From VGJW01 sp035285595 (GTDB lineage: Bacteria; Cyanobacteriota; Sericytochromatia; S15B-MN24; VGJW01), in NCBI GenBank assembly GCA_035285595.1, contig JAYKGV010000003.1, positions 89,125 through 153,124 of the forward strand: a DNA stretch of 64,000 nucleotides, read 5' to 3'. The notes under the pieces were generated by a model. It had not been told where the DNA came from. It worked only from the letters and a program-made list of their open reading frames with translations, and ran no database searches. The position numbers and the translations under genes are program-made. How positions within the stretch are numbered: position 1 is the stretch's first letter; each line of letters starts with the position of its first letter. This document shows, piece by piece, positions 1 through 7,679 of the stretch.

Positions 1-339
1 CAGTTCTTCCTTCAGGGCCAGATAGTTCTCGATGATGCCATTGTGGACCACGACCAAGCGGCCCGTGGCATCGGTGTGCGGATGTGCGTTGTAGGTGGTC
101 GGTCGGCCATGGGTGGCCCAGCGGGTGTGCCCGATGCCAGCCGTTCCCGTCAGAGGAGCGCGGCTCAGCCCCTCGGCGAGGGCCTGAAGCTTTCCTACCT
201 CACGCCGTATCTGAAGCTGGCCTTGCTCCAGAACCGCAACTCCCGCTGAGTCATAACCGCGGTACTCGAGACGGCGAAGGCCGCCCACCAGAACGTCGGA
301 AGCCTGCTTGGGCCCCCAATAACCGACAATGCCGCACAT
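1..339 (-). CDS. glmS: Glutamine--fructose-6-phosphate aminotransferase, N-terminal part (runs off the window)
   Basis: This is the first 113 codons of GlmS, which makes glucosamine-6-phosphate from fructose-6-phosphate and glutamine, the entry step to peptidoglycan and other amino-sugar polymers. Translation starts MCGIVGYWG, so Cys2 is the exposed N-terminal nucleophile of the class II glutamine amidotransferase domain. The segments RRLEYRGYDSAG, HTRWATHG and VVHNGIIENY are family hallmarks. The start is fixed by the need for Cys2 directly after the initiator Met. A GAGGGAG stretch lies about 13 nt upstream, and a TAAAAT hexamer at 393-398 (read on the minus strand) could be the -10 element. 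The isomerase domain lies outside the window. Confidence 0.96.
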   Translation of the reverse strand, partial: MCGIVGYWGPKQASDVLVGGLRRLEYRGYDSAGVAVLEQGQLQIRREVGKLQALAEGLSRAPLTGTAGIGHTRWATHGRPTTYNAHPHTDATGRLVVVHNGIIENYLALKEEL

Positions 340-1129
340 GACCGCTGTGAACTCCCTCGTTCGAATCGTCAGGTAAAGGGAAGAGGTTGTTCATTTTAGG
401 CCATTGGGCCCACCGCGTGCGTCATGTTCCTGTCACGGTCGCCGTCGTCGACCTGCCAGAGGTTCGTATCGGCAAGGCACGTCTTGGCTTTCTGACCACC
501 AGCCGATGACGGGCTGCTTGCTTTCTTCGCGAACGCGGCGAGGTCTTCCGTCATCGGCCAGGATGAAGGCTCTGGGCGCCGGAGGACTCCGCTCCTCCGC
601 CCGGAAGGACCCGCCATCCAGAAGCCGCCATGGAGCCGAGAGACGCAGCGGCCGCCGGAGGCGACGAAGGGGGGGCGGAACCTTGTCGGGGCGGGGTGGG
701 CCGCACGGGACTCGGTCGGAATGCATGGTGCAACGCAGGCTTCGAGGCGCTGTGCCGGGCGTAACCGACTTCCTTACGGCTCGCCAAGTTCGTTCTGCTC
801 GTCCGATTTTGAGGCCACGGAAACAGGTGGGGACTTCGGCAGGACGAGGGAGACAGCAGGTCCCAAAGAAAGCCCGGTAGGGTCGATGCCTACTGTGGGC
901 AAGAGGTCGGCCCGCGTGTCCGAAACGTGAGGCCAACGGACCTGTACTGATTTCTCAACCCTGCCAAGGCTGTTCTACTTGCTCTGAGCGTAGGGGTTGA
1001 AGGTTAGGAATGGGTTAAGTTGGCGCTCTCTACTTTACTTTCTCTTAAGATTAACGGAAGATTAAAGGGCGTCGGAGGAGGTCCTTCGGCACTTCCCCCG
1101 CTCGCCTCCGAGGACAGGTCAGCCAAGCG
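340..1129. other. Non-coding gap between divergent glmS and the UbiA-family gene
   Basis: No credible protein gene is visible in these 790 bases. The open frames on both strands are rich in Arg, Pro and Ser and resemble GC-rich noise. The part next to glmS should hold its promoter and leader. An 11-bp inverted repeat at 502-512 and 548-558 could fold into a long hairpin. At 1010-1070 the sequence turns AT-rich and probably holds the promoter of the rightward gene. I looked for glmS ribozyme core motifs, RNase P, tmRNA and SRP RNA signatures and a tRNA and recognised none, but an unfamiliar structured RNA is possible. Confidence 0.6.
502..558. repeat. 11-bp inverted repeat in the glmS upstream region
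   Basis: GCCGATGACGG at 502-512 is the exact reverse complement of 548-558, with 35 bases between. It lies about 165-220 bases upstream of the glmS start, so it could be a hairpin in a glmS leader transcript or part of a separate small RNA. No U-tract follows on either strand, so it is not a simple terminator. Confidence 0.4.
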
Positions 1130-2128
1130 ATGCAGCTGCATGCCGCCCCTCCAACCCTTCGAGTGCTTCGGGCCGAGACCGTCTCGTTGCCCACGCACCC
1201 CGAGCGTGCCCCTTGGCAGTTGTCGCTTCGCACGGCACGACCGGCGAGGTGGCTGTTGCCTGTCGCCGCCATGGTAGCCGGTGCCTTGGCGACGGGGGCC
1301 GTCCCGATTTCGGCCGTGGGGCTGACCAGGCTTCTCTTCGGGGCTGTCCTTTGCGGGCCTTTGGTGGCGGGTCTGAGCAGTGTCGTCAACGCCATCTTCG
1401 ATCGTGATCTCGATGCCGTGAACCATCCCGAACGGCCACTGCCGTCGGGGGCGCTGCCGCTCAACGTCCTCGTGGCCCAGATGGGCTTGATGGGCATGCT
1501 CATGCTCTTCTTCGCCCACTTGCTGGATCATGGCCTGGGGCTGTCTCTCTCTGGCAGGTTCGGGGTCGGGAGCAGGGATGGGGCAGGAGTTTTCTACGCC
1601 ACCCTGACTTCTTCCGCGCTGGCCTTTGCCATGAATGCCCCACCCCTGTCCTTGCGGCGTCAGACCTGGGCCAGCGGACTTTTCAACGCCCTTTCCGTCA
1701 TCTTCTTGCCTTGGCTTGTCGGTATGCTGCTTTTCGCTCACCTTGACTCGGGAGCGGTCCTGCTAGGTGCGGGATTTACCTATGGAGCGGTTGGACTTTT
1801 CACTCTCGGGACCCTCGGCAATGTGGACGCACACCGGCGTGTGGGCCTTAGAACCTTGGCCGCCTTGTTGGGGCCCGAGATGGGGCTGCTCATCGGATCC
1901 ATGCTGCTCCTGACAGCTCTCCTGGCCGTCGCCATCCTCCTTGGAGTTCACCATCCCGCGCCTGCAGTGGCCATCGTCCTGTCGGCGATTGCACAGTTCA
2001 CGGTGGTCTGGCGGGGATTCCGCGCCCAGCCGGGTCAACCAATCTGGTATGCCATCTCAGCTGGGTTATTTGCGTTCGCCATGATTTTGGCAGGTGCCAC
2101 AGGGACCAAGGGAAGTCTGCTCTCCTGA
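1130..2128 (+). CDS. UbiA-family polyprenyltransferase, chlorophyll-synthase (ChlG/BchG)-like
   Basis: This 332-residue membrane protein has about eight hydrophobic segments and belongs to the UbiA superfamily, which transfers prenyl chains onto aromatic rings, haem, glycerol phosphate or chlorophyllide. The first Asp-rich region (residues 91-107, DRDLDAVNHPERPLPSG) has the N-x-P-x-RP-x-PSG ending typical of chlorophyll synthases. The second (230-243, GNVDAHRRVGLRTL) resembles the ChlG-type second loop but carries fewer acidic residues. In the first motif the usual NDxxD is reduced to NAIFD. The ATG at 1130 is the only usual start after an in-frame stop at 1052. No pigment genes are nearby, so the substrate is unknown; a digeranylgeranylglyceryl-phosphate-synthase-like or quinone role is also possible. 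Confidence 0.8.
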   Translation: MQLHAAPPTLRVLRAETVSLPTHPERAPWQLSLRTARPARWLLPVAAMVAGALATGAVPISAVGLTRLLFGAVLCGPLVAGLSSVVNAIFDRDLDAVNHPERPLPSGALPLNVLVAQMGLMGMLMLFFAHLLDHGLGLSLSGRFGVGSRDGAGVFYATLTSSALAFAMNAPPLSLRRQTWASGLFNALSVIFLPWLVGMLLFAHLDSGAVLLGAGFTYGAVGLFTLGTLGNVDAHRRVGLRTLAALLGPEMGLLIGSMLLLTALLAVAILLGVHHPAPAVAIVLSAIAQFTVVWRGFRAQPGQPIWYAISAGLFAFAMILAGATGTKGSLLS

Positions 2129-2266
2129 ATCTTTACCTCGGCTTGTTCTCGTGATAGCGTGAAGGGGTAGGCGGCACGGTCCCGCCTTCCTTGGCGCAAC
2201 TTTCACATAGCTTGAAGCCGATACGCAGATAACTTCGTCGTTCCTCGCCAAGCCTACGAAGGCCGA

Positions 2267-3052
2267 ATGTCGGAGGCGTTTTTGTCGGATTTTGCATCGC
2301 CCGAGGTCGGGCTTTGGGTCAGGTCCAGGAACAAGGTCCAGTCGGGCGGAAAAGTCCTGCGCTGGCCGGGCGCGCGAGAGGCACTCGGTCTGGGTGCCGC
2401 AGCCCTGATTGCAGGTGCTGGTGCCTCTTGGGCCGGCAGGATGGCCATTGGACCCGCCGGACGTGACGTAGCGGTCACGTGGCCTTCCTCCTCCCGAAGC
2501 GTGATGGCTCGGGCCCGTGCGGGAGAGATCTCCAGAGTTCCCGGGAGACAGGAGGCCGAGCAGGTCCGGACCTTCGGTTTGCGGGAAGGGCGCCGAGCCT
2601 CTTATCCTTATGCCGCCTTGATCCGGCGAGTTGCCGCGGAGCACGGACTTCCTGCCAGTCTCGTGGCGGGGGTGATCAAGATCGAGTCAGGATTCGATCC
2701 TAACTGCCTGAGTCCGGTGGGGGCCGTGGGCCTGATGCAGGTCATGCCGGCAACGGCCCGTGGTCTGCGCAGAAAGCTTGGCCTGGGCAGCATCGACCTT
2801 TATGACCCCGAGCAGAACATCCGGATCGGCACATACTTCCTCAAGGCCTTGTTGCGGGAGTTCGGCGGTGACCTCTCGATGGCCCTCAGCTACTACAATG
2901 CCGGCCGTCGCGGCATCATCAGTCGCGGCAGGTATCGAAACGGACGATACATCCGGGCGGTCATGGGTTCGTATGATCGATTCCGTAGGGACGGAACCCG
3001 GCCACTTCAGTTGGATGCAGCTGTCGTGACACCAAATTCCAGCTCGAGATAG
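2267..3052 (+). CDS. Lytic transglycosylase (SLT/GH23 domain)
   Basis: This 261-residue protein should cleave the MurNAc-GlcNAc bond of peptidoglycan, forming 1,6-anhydro ends. Residues about 113-245 are a Slt-type catalytic domain. The catalytic Glu is E140 in VIKIESGFDP, followed by the family blocks GAVGLMQVMPATA, NIRIGTYFL and ALSYYNAG. Residues 38-62 are hydrophobic and may anchor the protein to the inner membrane, with a linker of about 50 residues before the domain. The start at 2267 has only weak upstream purines. It stands alone, after the UbiA-family gene, and its last 46 bases overlap a small gene on the other strand. Confidence 0.9.
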   Translation: MSEAFLSDFASPEVGLWVRSRNKVQSGGKVLRWPGAREALGLGAAALIAGAGASWAGRMAIGPAGRDVAVTWPSSSRSVMARARAGEISRVPGRQEAEQVRTFGLREGRRASYPYAALIRRVAAEHGLPASLVAGVIKIESGFDPNCLSPVGAVGLMQVMPATARGLRRKLGLGSIDLYDPEQNIRIGTYFLKALLREFGGDLSMALSYYNAGRRGIISRGRYRNGRYIRAVMGSYDRFRRDGTRPLQLDAAVVTPNSSSR

Positions 3053-3159
3053 GACAGCATTTTCTGTACGGCGGTCTCTCGATCAGGGACGACGAAGCAT
3101 CGAGCAACTGTCGTGGTGTCATCGAGTTCGGCGGTGATCCAAAAGTGCTGCATGGCCAT
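3007..3159 (-). CDS. Small hypothetical protein (50 aa), antisense to the transglycosylase 3' end
   Basis: A 51-codon frame starts at ATG 3159 (or a second ATG at 3153) and ends at TGA 3007-3009. The product begins MAMQHFWITAELDD and ends LEFGVTTAASN. Its composition is that of a real small globular protein: regular hydrophobic spacing, few Arg or Pro, and a plausible beta-strand plus helix, unlike the Arg/Pro-rich shadow frames around it. No Shine-Dalgarno is evident, and I recognise no family. Convergent overlap with the transglycosylase gene is 46 bases. Conservation in relatives would decide whether it is a gene. Confidence 0.5.
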   Translation of the reverse strand: MAMQHFWITAELDDTTTVARCFVVPDRETAVQKMLSYLELEFGVTTAASN

Positions 3160-3234
3160 CCGTTAGCTGAGGGGGGGTGCTTGATCTATCGTGGATTATC
3201 CTCGAGCTTCGGTTGTCCCGACGTAAAGCGAAAT

Positions 3235-4077
3235 TCAACTTTGCGCCAAGCCTCGCCACAGTGTCAGGACTCGTGGCAGGTGTGCGGGGACCAGGGCGGA
3301 AGGGGCGGGCACGCGCAACAGCAAGGCGGCTGCATGTGCCTCGGCCAAAATATCCAGAGCGGGTTCCTCGTAGGCGAAATTGAGCATCACCACGTGTCCA
3401 TCTCGGCCCGCAAGCCGGCGCGCGTGGGTGAACAGGACCTCGGGCTGGTAGCGCTCGAGTGGCAGTCCCCAGTCCAGGTGTTCATCCACGTTCATGATCG
3501 GCAGCAACAAGAACACCAAGTCCTGGGGTTCGTTGAAGTGCAGGGCATCCATCGCGAGATAGCGCGCCGATGGGCAGGGCGCACGGTGCCAGGTCGCCCA
3601 GTCCCACCGAGAGTGGAAGTCCCGGTACACACGGAAGGCATCGATTTCAAGGCCAGTCAGCAACACCTCGCGCGGACCCCCGTATCCCTTCCGCAGCAGG
3701 GCTTCGAGGCCTCTAACGTAGTGCCAAGTCTTGGCGCCGATGTCGGCCACCCGAAGCGGGTCCGGCAAAGGCCCGGGGAGATGCTGAAGCGCGAGGTCTG
3801 TCGCGGCCACGATGTCCAGAGCATCAAGCACCCAGCTTGCCTCGGCAGACAGCGTGGCCAGATCCACCCCCAGGGGAGCGATGAGGGTATCCACCCGCAA
3901 CCTTGCCGACTCAGGATCCTCGACTCCTTTCAGCAGGGAGCGCAGATCAACTGGCGCCACCTGCCGAATGGGGCGGCGATACGCCAGCGTCTCGCGGATG
4001 CTCCACGTCATCCGATTGGCCAGGCTCCACAGAGTAGACGGAAGGCCCCGGGGTCGTGCGAAGTCCACCCGTTGCAC
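3235..4077 (-). CDS. SAM-dependent methyltransferase-like protein, unknown substrate
   Basis: This 280-residue protein has the outline of a class I Rossmann methyltransferase. The SAM-binding glycine-loop position reads VADIGAKTWHYV, an acidic strand end reads LTGLEID, then ARYLAMDALHF and a motif IV-like QDLVFLLLPIMN. The glycine loop is poor (one Gly where two or three are usual), so catalysis is uncertain. The start is GTG at 4077, one base after the preceding gene's stop, so the two are co-transcribed and probably translationally coupled. No target can be inferred from the sequence. Confidence 0.6.
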   Translation of the reverse strand: MQRVDFARPRGLPSTLWSLANRMTWSIRETLAYRRPIRQVAPVDLRSLLKGVEDPESARLRVDTLIAPLGVDLATLSAEASWVLDALDIVAATDLALQHLPGPLPDPLRVADIGAKTWHYVRGLEALLRKGYGGPREVLLTGLEIDAFRVYRDFHSRWDWATWHRAPCPSARYLAMDALHFNEPQDLVFLLLPIMNVDEHLDWGLPLERYQPEVLFTHARRLAGRDGHVVMLNFAYEEPALDILAEAHAAALLLRVPAPSALVPAHLPRVLTLWRGLAQS

Positions 4078-4078
4078 G

Positions 4079-4393
4079 TCAGGCCCGGAAAAAGCCCTTG
4101 GGGCCGGTGGGGACTCCCGAGGACCGGAAAGCTTCCTCGACGTGGTAGCCCGCCCGATCCACCGGTCTCATGTCCAGAAAGACCACTTTGGTCCCGGCGA
4201 CATGTCGAACGGTGTAGATGACCCCTTCCAAGGGGACGGGGTAGGGGCGCGGCGCGCGTTGCAGGAATCTACGGACTGCGGATTCGGGACAAGTACCCGA
4301 GGGTACGGCCAACACGGCGAAGTGGGGCCATTGAGTCTCGTCGGGTTCGATTTCCCCGAGTGCGTGGCGAATCAGTCGTTCCCGCTCGTCCAT
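4079..4393 (-). CDS. Hypothetical protein (104 aa)
   Basis: This small soluble protein begins MDERERLIRHALGEIE and contains a central LEGVIYTVRHVAGTKVVFLDMRP block that looks like a beta-hairpin. I recognise no family. Its start overlaps the last 22 bases of the large AAA/TPR gene and it ends one base before the methyltransferase-like gene, so the three form one transcription unit. The tight packing suggests a shared process, but nothing in the sequence names it. Confidence 0.7.
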   Translation of the reverse strand: MDERERLIRHALGEIEPDETQWPHFAVLAVPSGTCPESAVRRFLQRAPRPYPVPLEGVIYTVRHVAGTKVVFLDMRPVDRAGYHVEEAFRSSGVPTGPKGFFRA

Positions 4394-7300
4394 GCCGGCA
4401 TGCTATCATCCCACGCCTCGAAGGCATCGAAAGTGGCCAGCGGAGCAAAGGCCTCGCCGGCGCCCACGTCCCCAGCCTGCTGTTCCTGACGCAGGAAGGT
4501 CCAGTAGGGTTCAAGTGGAATAGGGATGCGGATGCGGCTTGCCCGTAGCGCCAAGTCCTCGAGAGAGACATGAGAGGGCCTGCCGAGGGTCTTCAGGCTA
4601 AGGGCGCGCATGATGTCGAACCACATCGCCCAAGTGGGGTGCTCCGCTTGGGCCACGAGGTTGCAAGCTTCGGCGAGATGCTCGAGGGCCGTTTCATATT
4701 TGCCTTGGACGAAGGCCACGTGGCCGGCGCTGCCCCAAGCTAAGGCACGGGCCAGATGAGCTTCCGTCGGAGCGGAACTGGCCGACTCCAGGGCTTGCCG
4801 AACCGAGAGGTCGGCGCCCGTGCCCTCGTCGGCTTCCGCACGCGCGATGCCAACGACGGCATGTAGAACGGCAAGATCTGCAGCGGCTCCCTCAAACGGG
4901 CTTGGCAACTCCCGAAGCAGGGTGTCCCGCATGCCGGCAAAAAGCCAAGCCACGGCCAAGAGCAGCTGCTCTTGCACAATCTTGCGGTCCGCCAAGGCGC
5001 TGCGAAAGTGTTCCGCAAGCTCCAGGACCGTCGGCGCGTCGCCCTCCTCTAGCGCGAGCCGTCCTATGAGGCACGCGATTTCCCGCAACCCCGCCGGTTC
5101 GAGCGTGACTTGCAGGGCTTGCCGCAGGCTGCGCTGCGCGAGTGTCAGATTCCCGTTCTTGCGGTGGGCTTCGGCAAGCAGCATCAAGGTTTCGCCAAGA
5201 GCATCCGGCTCGCGCAAGGACTCATAGATCTCAAGCGCATTCCGGCCCACGACGAGGGCTTCCTCGGGTAGCCCTTCCCATAGTCGAACTTTACCTTGCA
5301 GTCTCAGCAAGTCAGCTGCGGCAAGTCCGTGAGGATCGGAGTGCAGGACGAAATCCGCCCGCCGGGCCGCAGACTTCGCCACATCCCAACGCTCCTGGCG
5401 TGCAGCCAGCAGTCCCACCTCGATGAGAAATTTCGCCTGCTGTCCGGTCTCCCCGAGCAGTTCGGCCACGCTCAGGCCCTCCTCGGCAAAGGCCATGGCC
5501 TTGGCGAAGTCTCCTCGCAGTCCCGCGATACGCGCCAGCTGGGTTCGACTTTCGTGGCGTTTCGCGATCGGCAACACGTCGTGTAGGCTCTGCCAGAGAT
5601 GTTCGGCCTCCGAAACGCTGCCGAATTGCAACTCCAGTCGAGCCACATCCCCCTGTGCGGCATGCAAGGCATCGGTCTGGCTGTCGGGTAGGCTTCGAAG
5701 CAGCCGCAAAATCTGATGCGCGCGCCGCAGGGCCTCGCTACCCTGCTTGCGATCATGGGCCAGTGCCATGGCTCGGTGGGCCCACTCCAGGGCTTCTCCG
5801 TAGGCGGCGCCCTCTTCCAGAAGGTCAGCTACACGGTCTTGCACCTTCTCCAAGTGTTCCTGATGGCGATCCACGAGTTTCATCGCCAGCTGGCGCTTCA
5901 CGGCTTGCCGTTGCTCCGGCGTCCAACCGGCGGCGGTGAGTGTTCGAAGGGCCTCTTGGCGGAAACAGACCTCCTGGCCTTCAACAGACAGCAAGCCTGC
6001 ATCCACCAGTGTCTGCACGAGGTCTGGCATTTCTTCCCTGCCGAGCAAGTCTTCCAGGTCTTCCCACGCCACCCTCGATCCGATGACGGCGGCAGTGGCC
6101 AACGCATGCCGGGCAGCCGGCGGCAGACGGGCTTCCTTGGACTGCAGCAGAATCGACAGGCTTTCGGGGACCAAGGAGCTTCCGGATATCCCCTGCAGGA
6201 CCGTCCAACCGTCACCTCCGTAGCGCACCGTACCCGACGCAAGCAAATCGAAGGCCAGTTCGCGCAGGAACAGAGGATTGCCTCCTGCGTGCCGCACGTT
6301 TTCTTGAAGGACCGTGCGGAGGTCCGGCGTCCACGTCTCTCGATGGGCATCCAGGCCCATGGCGCCTGCGAGGCAAGCCAGGGCCTCATCTTCGCCCAGT
6401 GGCGGAAGGTGTGTGACGGTCAGGTCTAGCCCGGTCTCGGGCAGGACGAACCGCTGGGTGCTCGTGAGGATGACCCAGAGACGGTGGCCGGCCGAGGGGG
6501 TGGTTTGCAGAAACTGTTGCCACCATGCCCAGGAGTAGGCGTCGGTCCATTCAATGTTGTCCACTGCCAGCACCACGAGACGATGCCGCGAGGCATCCCA
6601 CAGAAAGTTGGACAAGTGGGGAAGCAGCTGTTGGATTTGTTCAATGGACGGCGATTCGGTCCGGGACAGGCCGCTCAGCAGGGGCCATAGAAATTCCGCA
6701 TGGGTGTCGGGCCATTGCTTCCCGAAGGCCGCGGCGTTCGGCCAAGGAGTTCCTTGGTCCGGGTCGGCCAGGATCTGGTCAATCAAATCGCGGACGAGAC
6801 CGAAGTCACGATCCGGCGAGAGGCTGTGCACCCGAACCAGAAGCAGTCGGGAGAGCGAATCTCGTTGGGCTTCCGCCTGGGCCTCGACGACGAGACGGGA
6901 CTTGCCTGCTCCTTCCGGGCCTGTCAGCACCCATACCTGAGGATGGCCGTCGACACAGGCTGCCAGCATACCCGCCAACTTCCGTCGCTCGGCCGTACGG
7001 CCGTACAGGGGAGACACCCGGTGCGGGTCCAGTCGGCGTTGGCCGGGAAGCAGCCACGAGAACTCTTCCTCGGCTGCAGGCTCGACGTCGAAATTGGCCT
7101 CCATCAATCTTGCGGTCCGCAGAGGCATGCCGATGCGTCCTTCCGGAAGTCCTGCCAGTCGAACGAGGGCTTCCTGACCCATGGTCGTTTCGGCCAAGGA
7201 CAAAATGCGTCGTGGCAGGCTGCCGTGGCAGAGCCATGCCCTGGGTTCCCTGACCTCGCAGGCTGACCTACGGGCCATCAGGTCAAGTGCGGCGGCAGCG

Positions 7301-7575
7301 GCTCGACGAAGGTCGTCTTCGCGGGGATAGGGGCGTCCGAAAGCTGCGAGGATCTGACCTTCCTGCGACGACTCAATCGTGCCGCCCCACATCCCCAGCA
7401 CGTGGGCTGCCATGTGGATGGAAAGAGCATCGGGCCAGTCGATGGCCAGCAAGGCCAACGGTGAGAGGTCACTATTCCGGCGTCCGAGGTTCTCGCCGCT
7501 CGACAGTTTTCGGCCGCATTGCCCGCAGTAGGCAGCGGCCGCGACGTGGGGCGTCTGGCAACCCGGACAGACCAT
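4372..7575 (-). CDS. Zinc-ribbon / degenerate class III cyclase / AAA ATPase / TPR signalling protein
   Basis: This 1,067-residue protein has the layout of the large adenylate-cyclase/AAA/TPR regulators. Residues 1-21 are a zinc ribbon with CxxC pairs (C3, C6, C17, C20). Residues 37-165 follow the class III cyclase pattern (GGTIESSQEGQILAAFG, then REDDLRRAAAAALDL), but the metal-binding Asp residues are absent, so this part should be inactive. A P-loop ATPase follows, with Walker A GPEGAGKS (219-226) and Walker B VVLAVDN (333-340). From about residue 600 the protein is helical repeat of TPR type. The start is ATG 7575 just before the Zn ribbon; the frame is open further upstream but that extension reads as non-coding. 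It leads an operon with two small genes. Confidence 0.8.
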   Translation of the reverse strand: MVCPGCQTPHVAAAAYCGQCGRKLSSGENLGRRNSDLSPLALLAIDWPDALSIHMAAHVLGMWGGTIESSQEGQILAAFGRPYPREDDLRRAAAAALDLMARRSACEVREPRAWLCHGSLPRRILSLAETTMGQEALVRLAGLPEGRIGMPLRTARLMEANFDVEPAAEEEFSWLLPGQRRLDPHRVSPLYGRTAERRKLAGMLAACVDGHPQVWVLTGPEGAGKSRLVVEAQAEAQRDSLSRLLLVRVHSLSPDRDFGLVRDLIDQILADPDQGTPWPNAAAFGKQWPDTHAEFLWPLLSGLSRTESPSIEQIQQLLPHLSNFLWDASRHRLVVLAVDNIEWTDAYSWAWWQQFLQTTPSAGHRLWVILTSTQRFVLPETGLDLTVTHLPPLGEDEALACLAGAMGLDAHRETWTPDLRTVLQENVRHAGGNPLFLRELAFDLLASGTVRYGGDGWTVLQGISGSSLVPESLSILLQSKEARLPPAARHALATAAVIGSRVAWEDLEDLLGREEMPDLVQTLVDAGLLSVEGQEVCFRQEALRTLTAAGWTPEQRQAVKRQLAMKLVDRHQEHLEKVQDRVADLLEEGAAYGEALEWAHRAMALAHDRKQGSEALRRAHQILRLLRSLPDSQTDALHAAQGDVARLELQFGSVSEAEHLWQSLHDVLPIAKRHESRTQLARIAGLRGDFAKAMAFAEEGLSVAELLGETGQQAKFLIEVGLLAARQERWDVAKSAARRADFVLHSDPHGLAAADLLRLQGKVRLWEGLPEEALVVGRNALEIYESLREPDALGETLMLLAEAHRKNGNLTLAQRSLRQALQVTLEPAGLREIACLIGRLALEEGDAPTVLELAEHFRSALADRKIVQEQLLLAVAWLFAGMRDTLLRELPSPFEGAAADLAVLHAVVGIARAEADEGTGADLSVRQALESASSAPTEAHLARALAWGSAGHVAFVQGKYETALEHLAEACNLVAQAEHPTWAMWFDIMRALSLKTLGRPSHVSLEDLALRASRIRIPIPLEPYWTFLRQEQQAGDVGAGEAFAPLATFDAFEAWDDSMPAWTSGND

Positions 7576-7643
7576 GCCGTTTACTTGCCCCGGGTTGTGC
7601 TCTTTCACACAGCCCGAGGCGAAGTGAACGGTGTGCAGGCCGC

Positions 7644-7672
7644 TTGAATATTCTGTTAAGATACAGTAAAGT
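7644..7672 (+). promoter_or_regulatory. Possible sigma70-type promoter for the lipoprotein gene
   Basis: TTGAAT (7644-7649) and TAAAGT (7667-7672) are separated by 17 bases in a distinctly AT-rich patch of the divergent intergenic region. The -10 element ends only 7 bases before the ATG at 7680, and no Shine-Dalgarno precedes that ATG, so the transcript could be leaderless. This is a match by eye only. Confidence 0.35.
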
Positions 7673-7679
7673 TCTAAGC

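Noticed and set aside
355..372. T-loop-like GTTCGAATC
   Set aside because: The flanking bases do not form a T-stem, and no acceptor, D or anticodon arms can be drawn around it.
340..900. glmS ribozyme
   Set aside because: I searched the region upstream of glmS for the conserved ribozyme core segments and found none.
404..936. Overlapping open frames on both strands (158 and 167 codons)
   Set aside because: Both are Arg/Pro/Ser-rich with no ribosome-binding sites and no family resemblance; typical of random frames in GC-rich DNA.
3145..4221. 358-codon plus-strand frame
   Set aside because: It is Gln/His/Arg-rich and antisense to the methyltransferase-like and small hypothetical genes, which have protein-like composition and coupled junctions.
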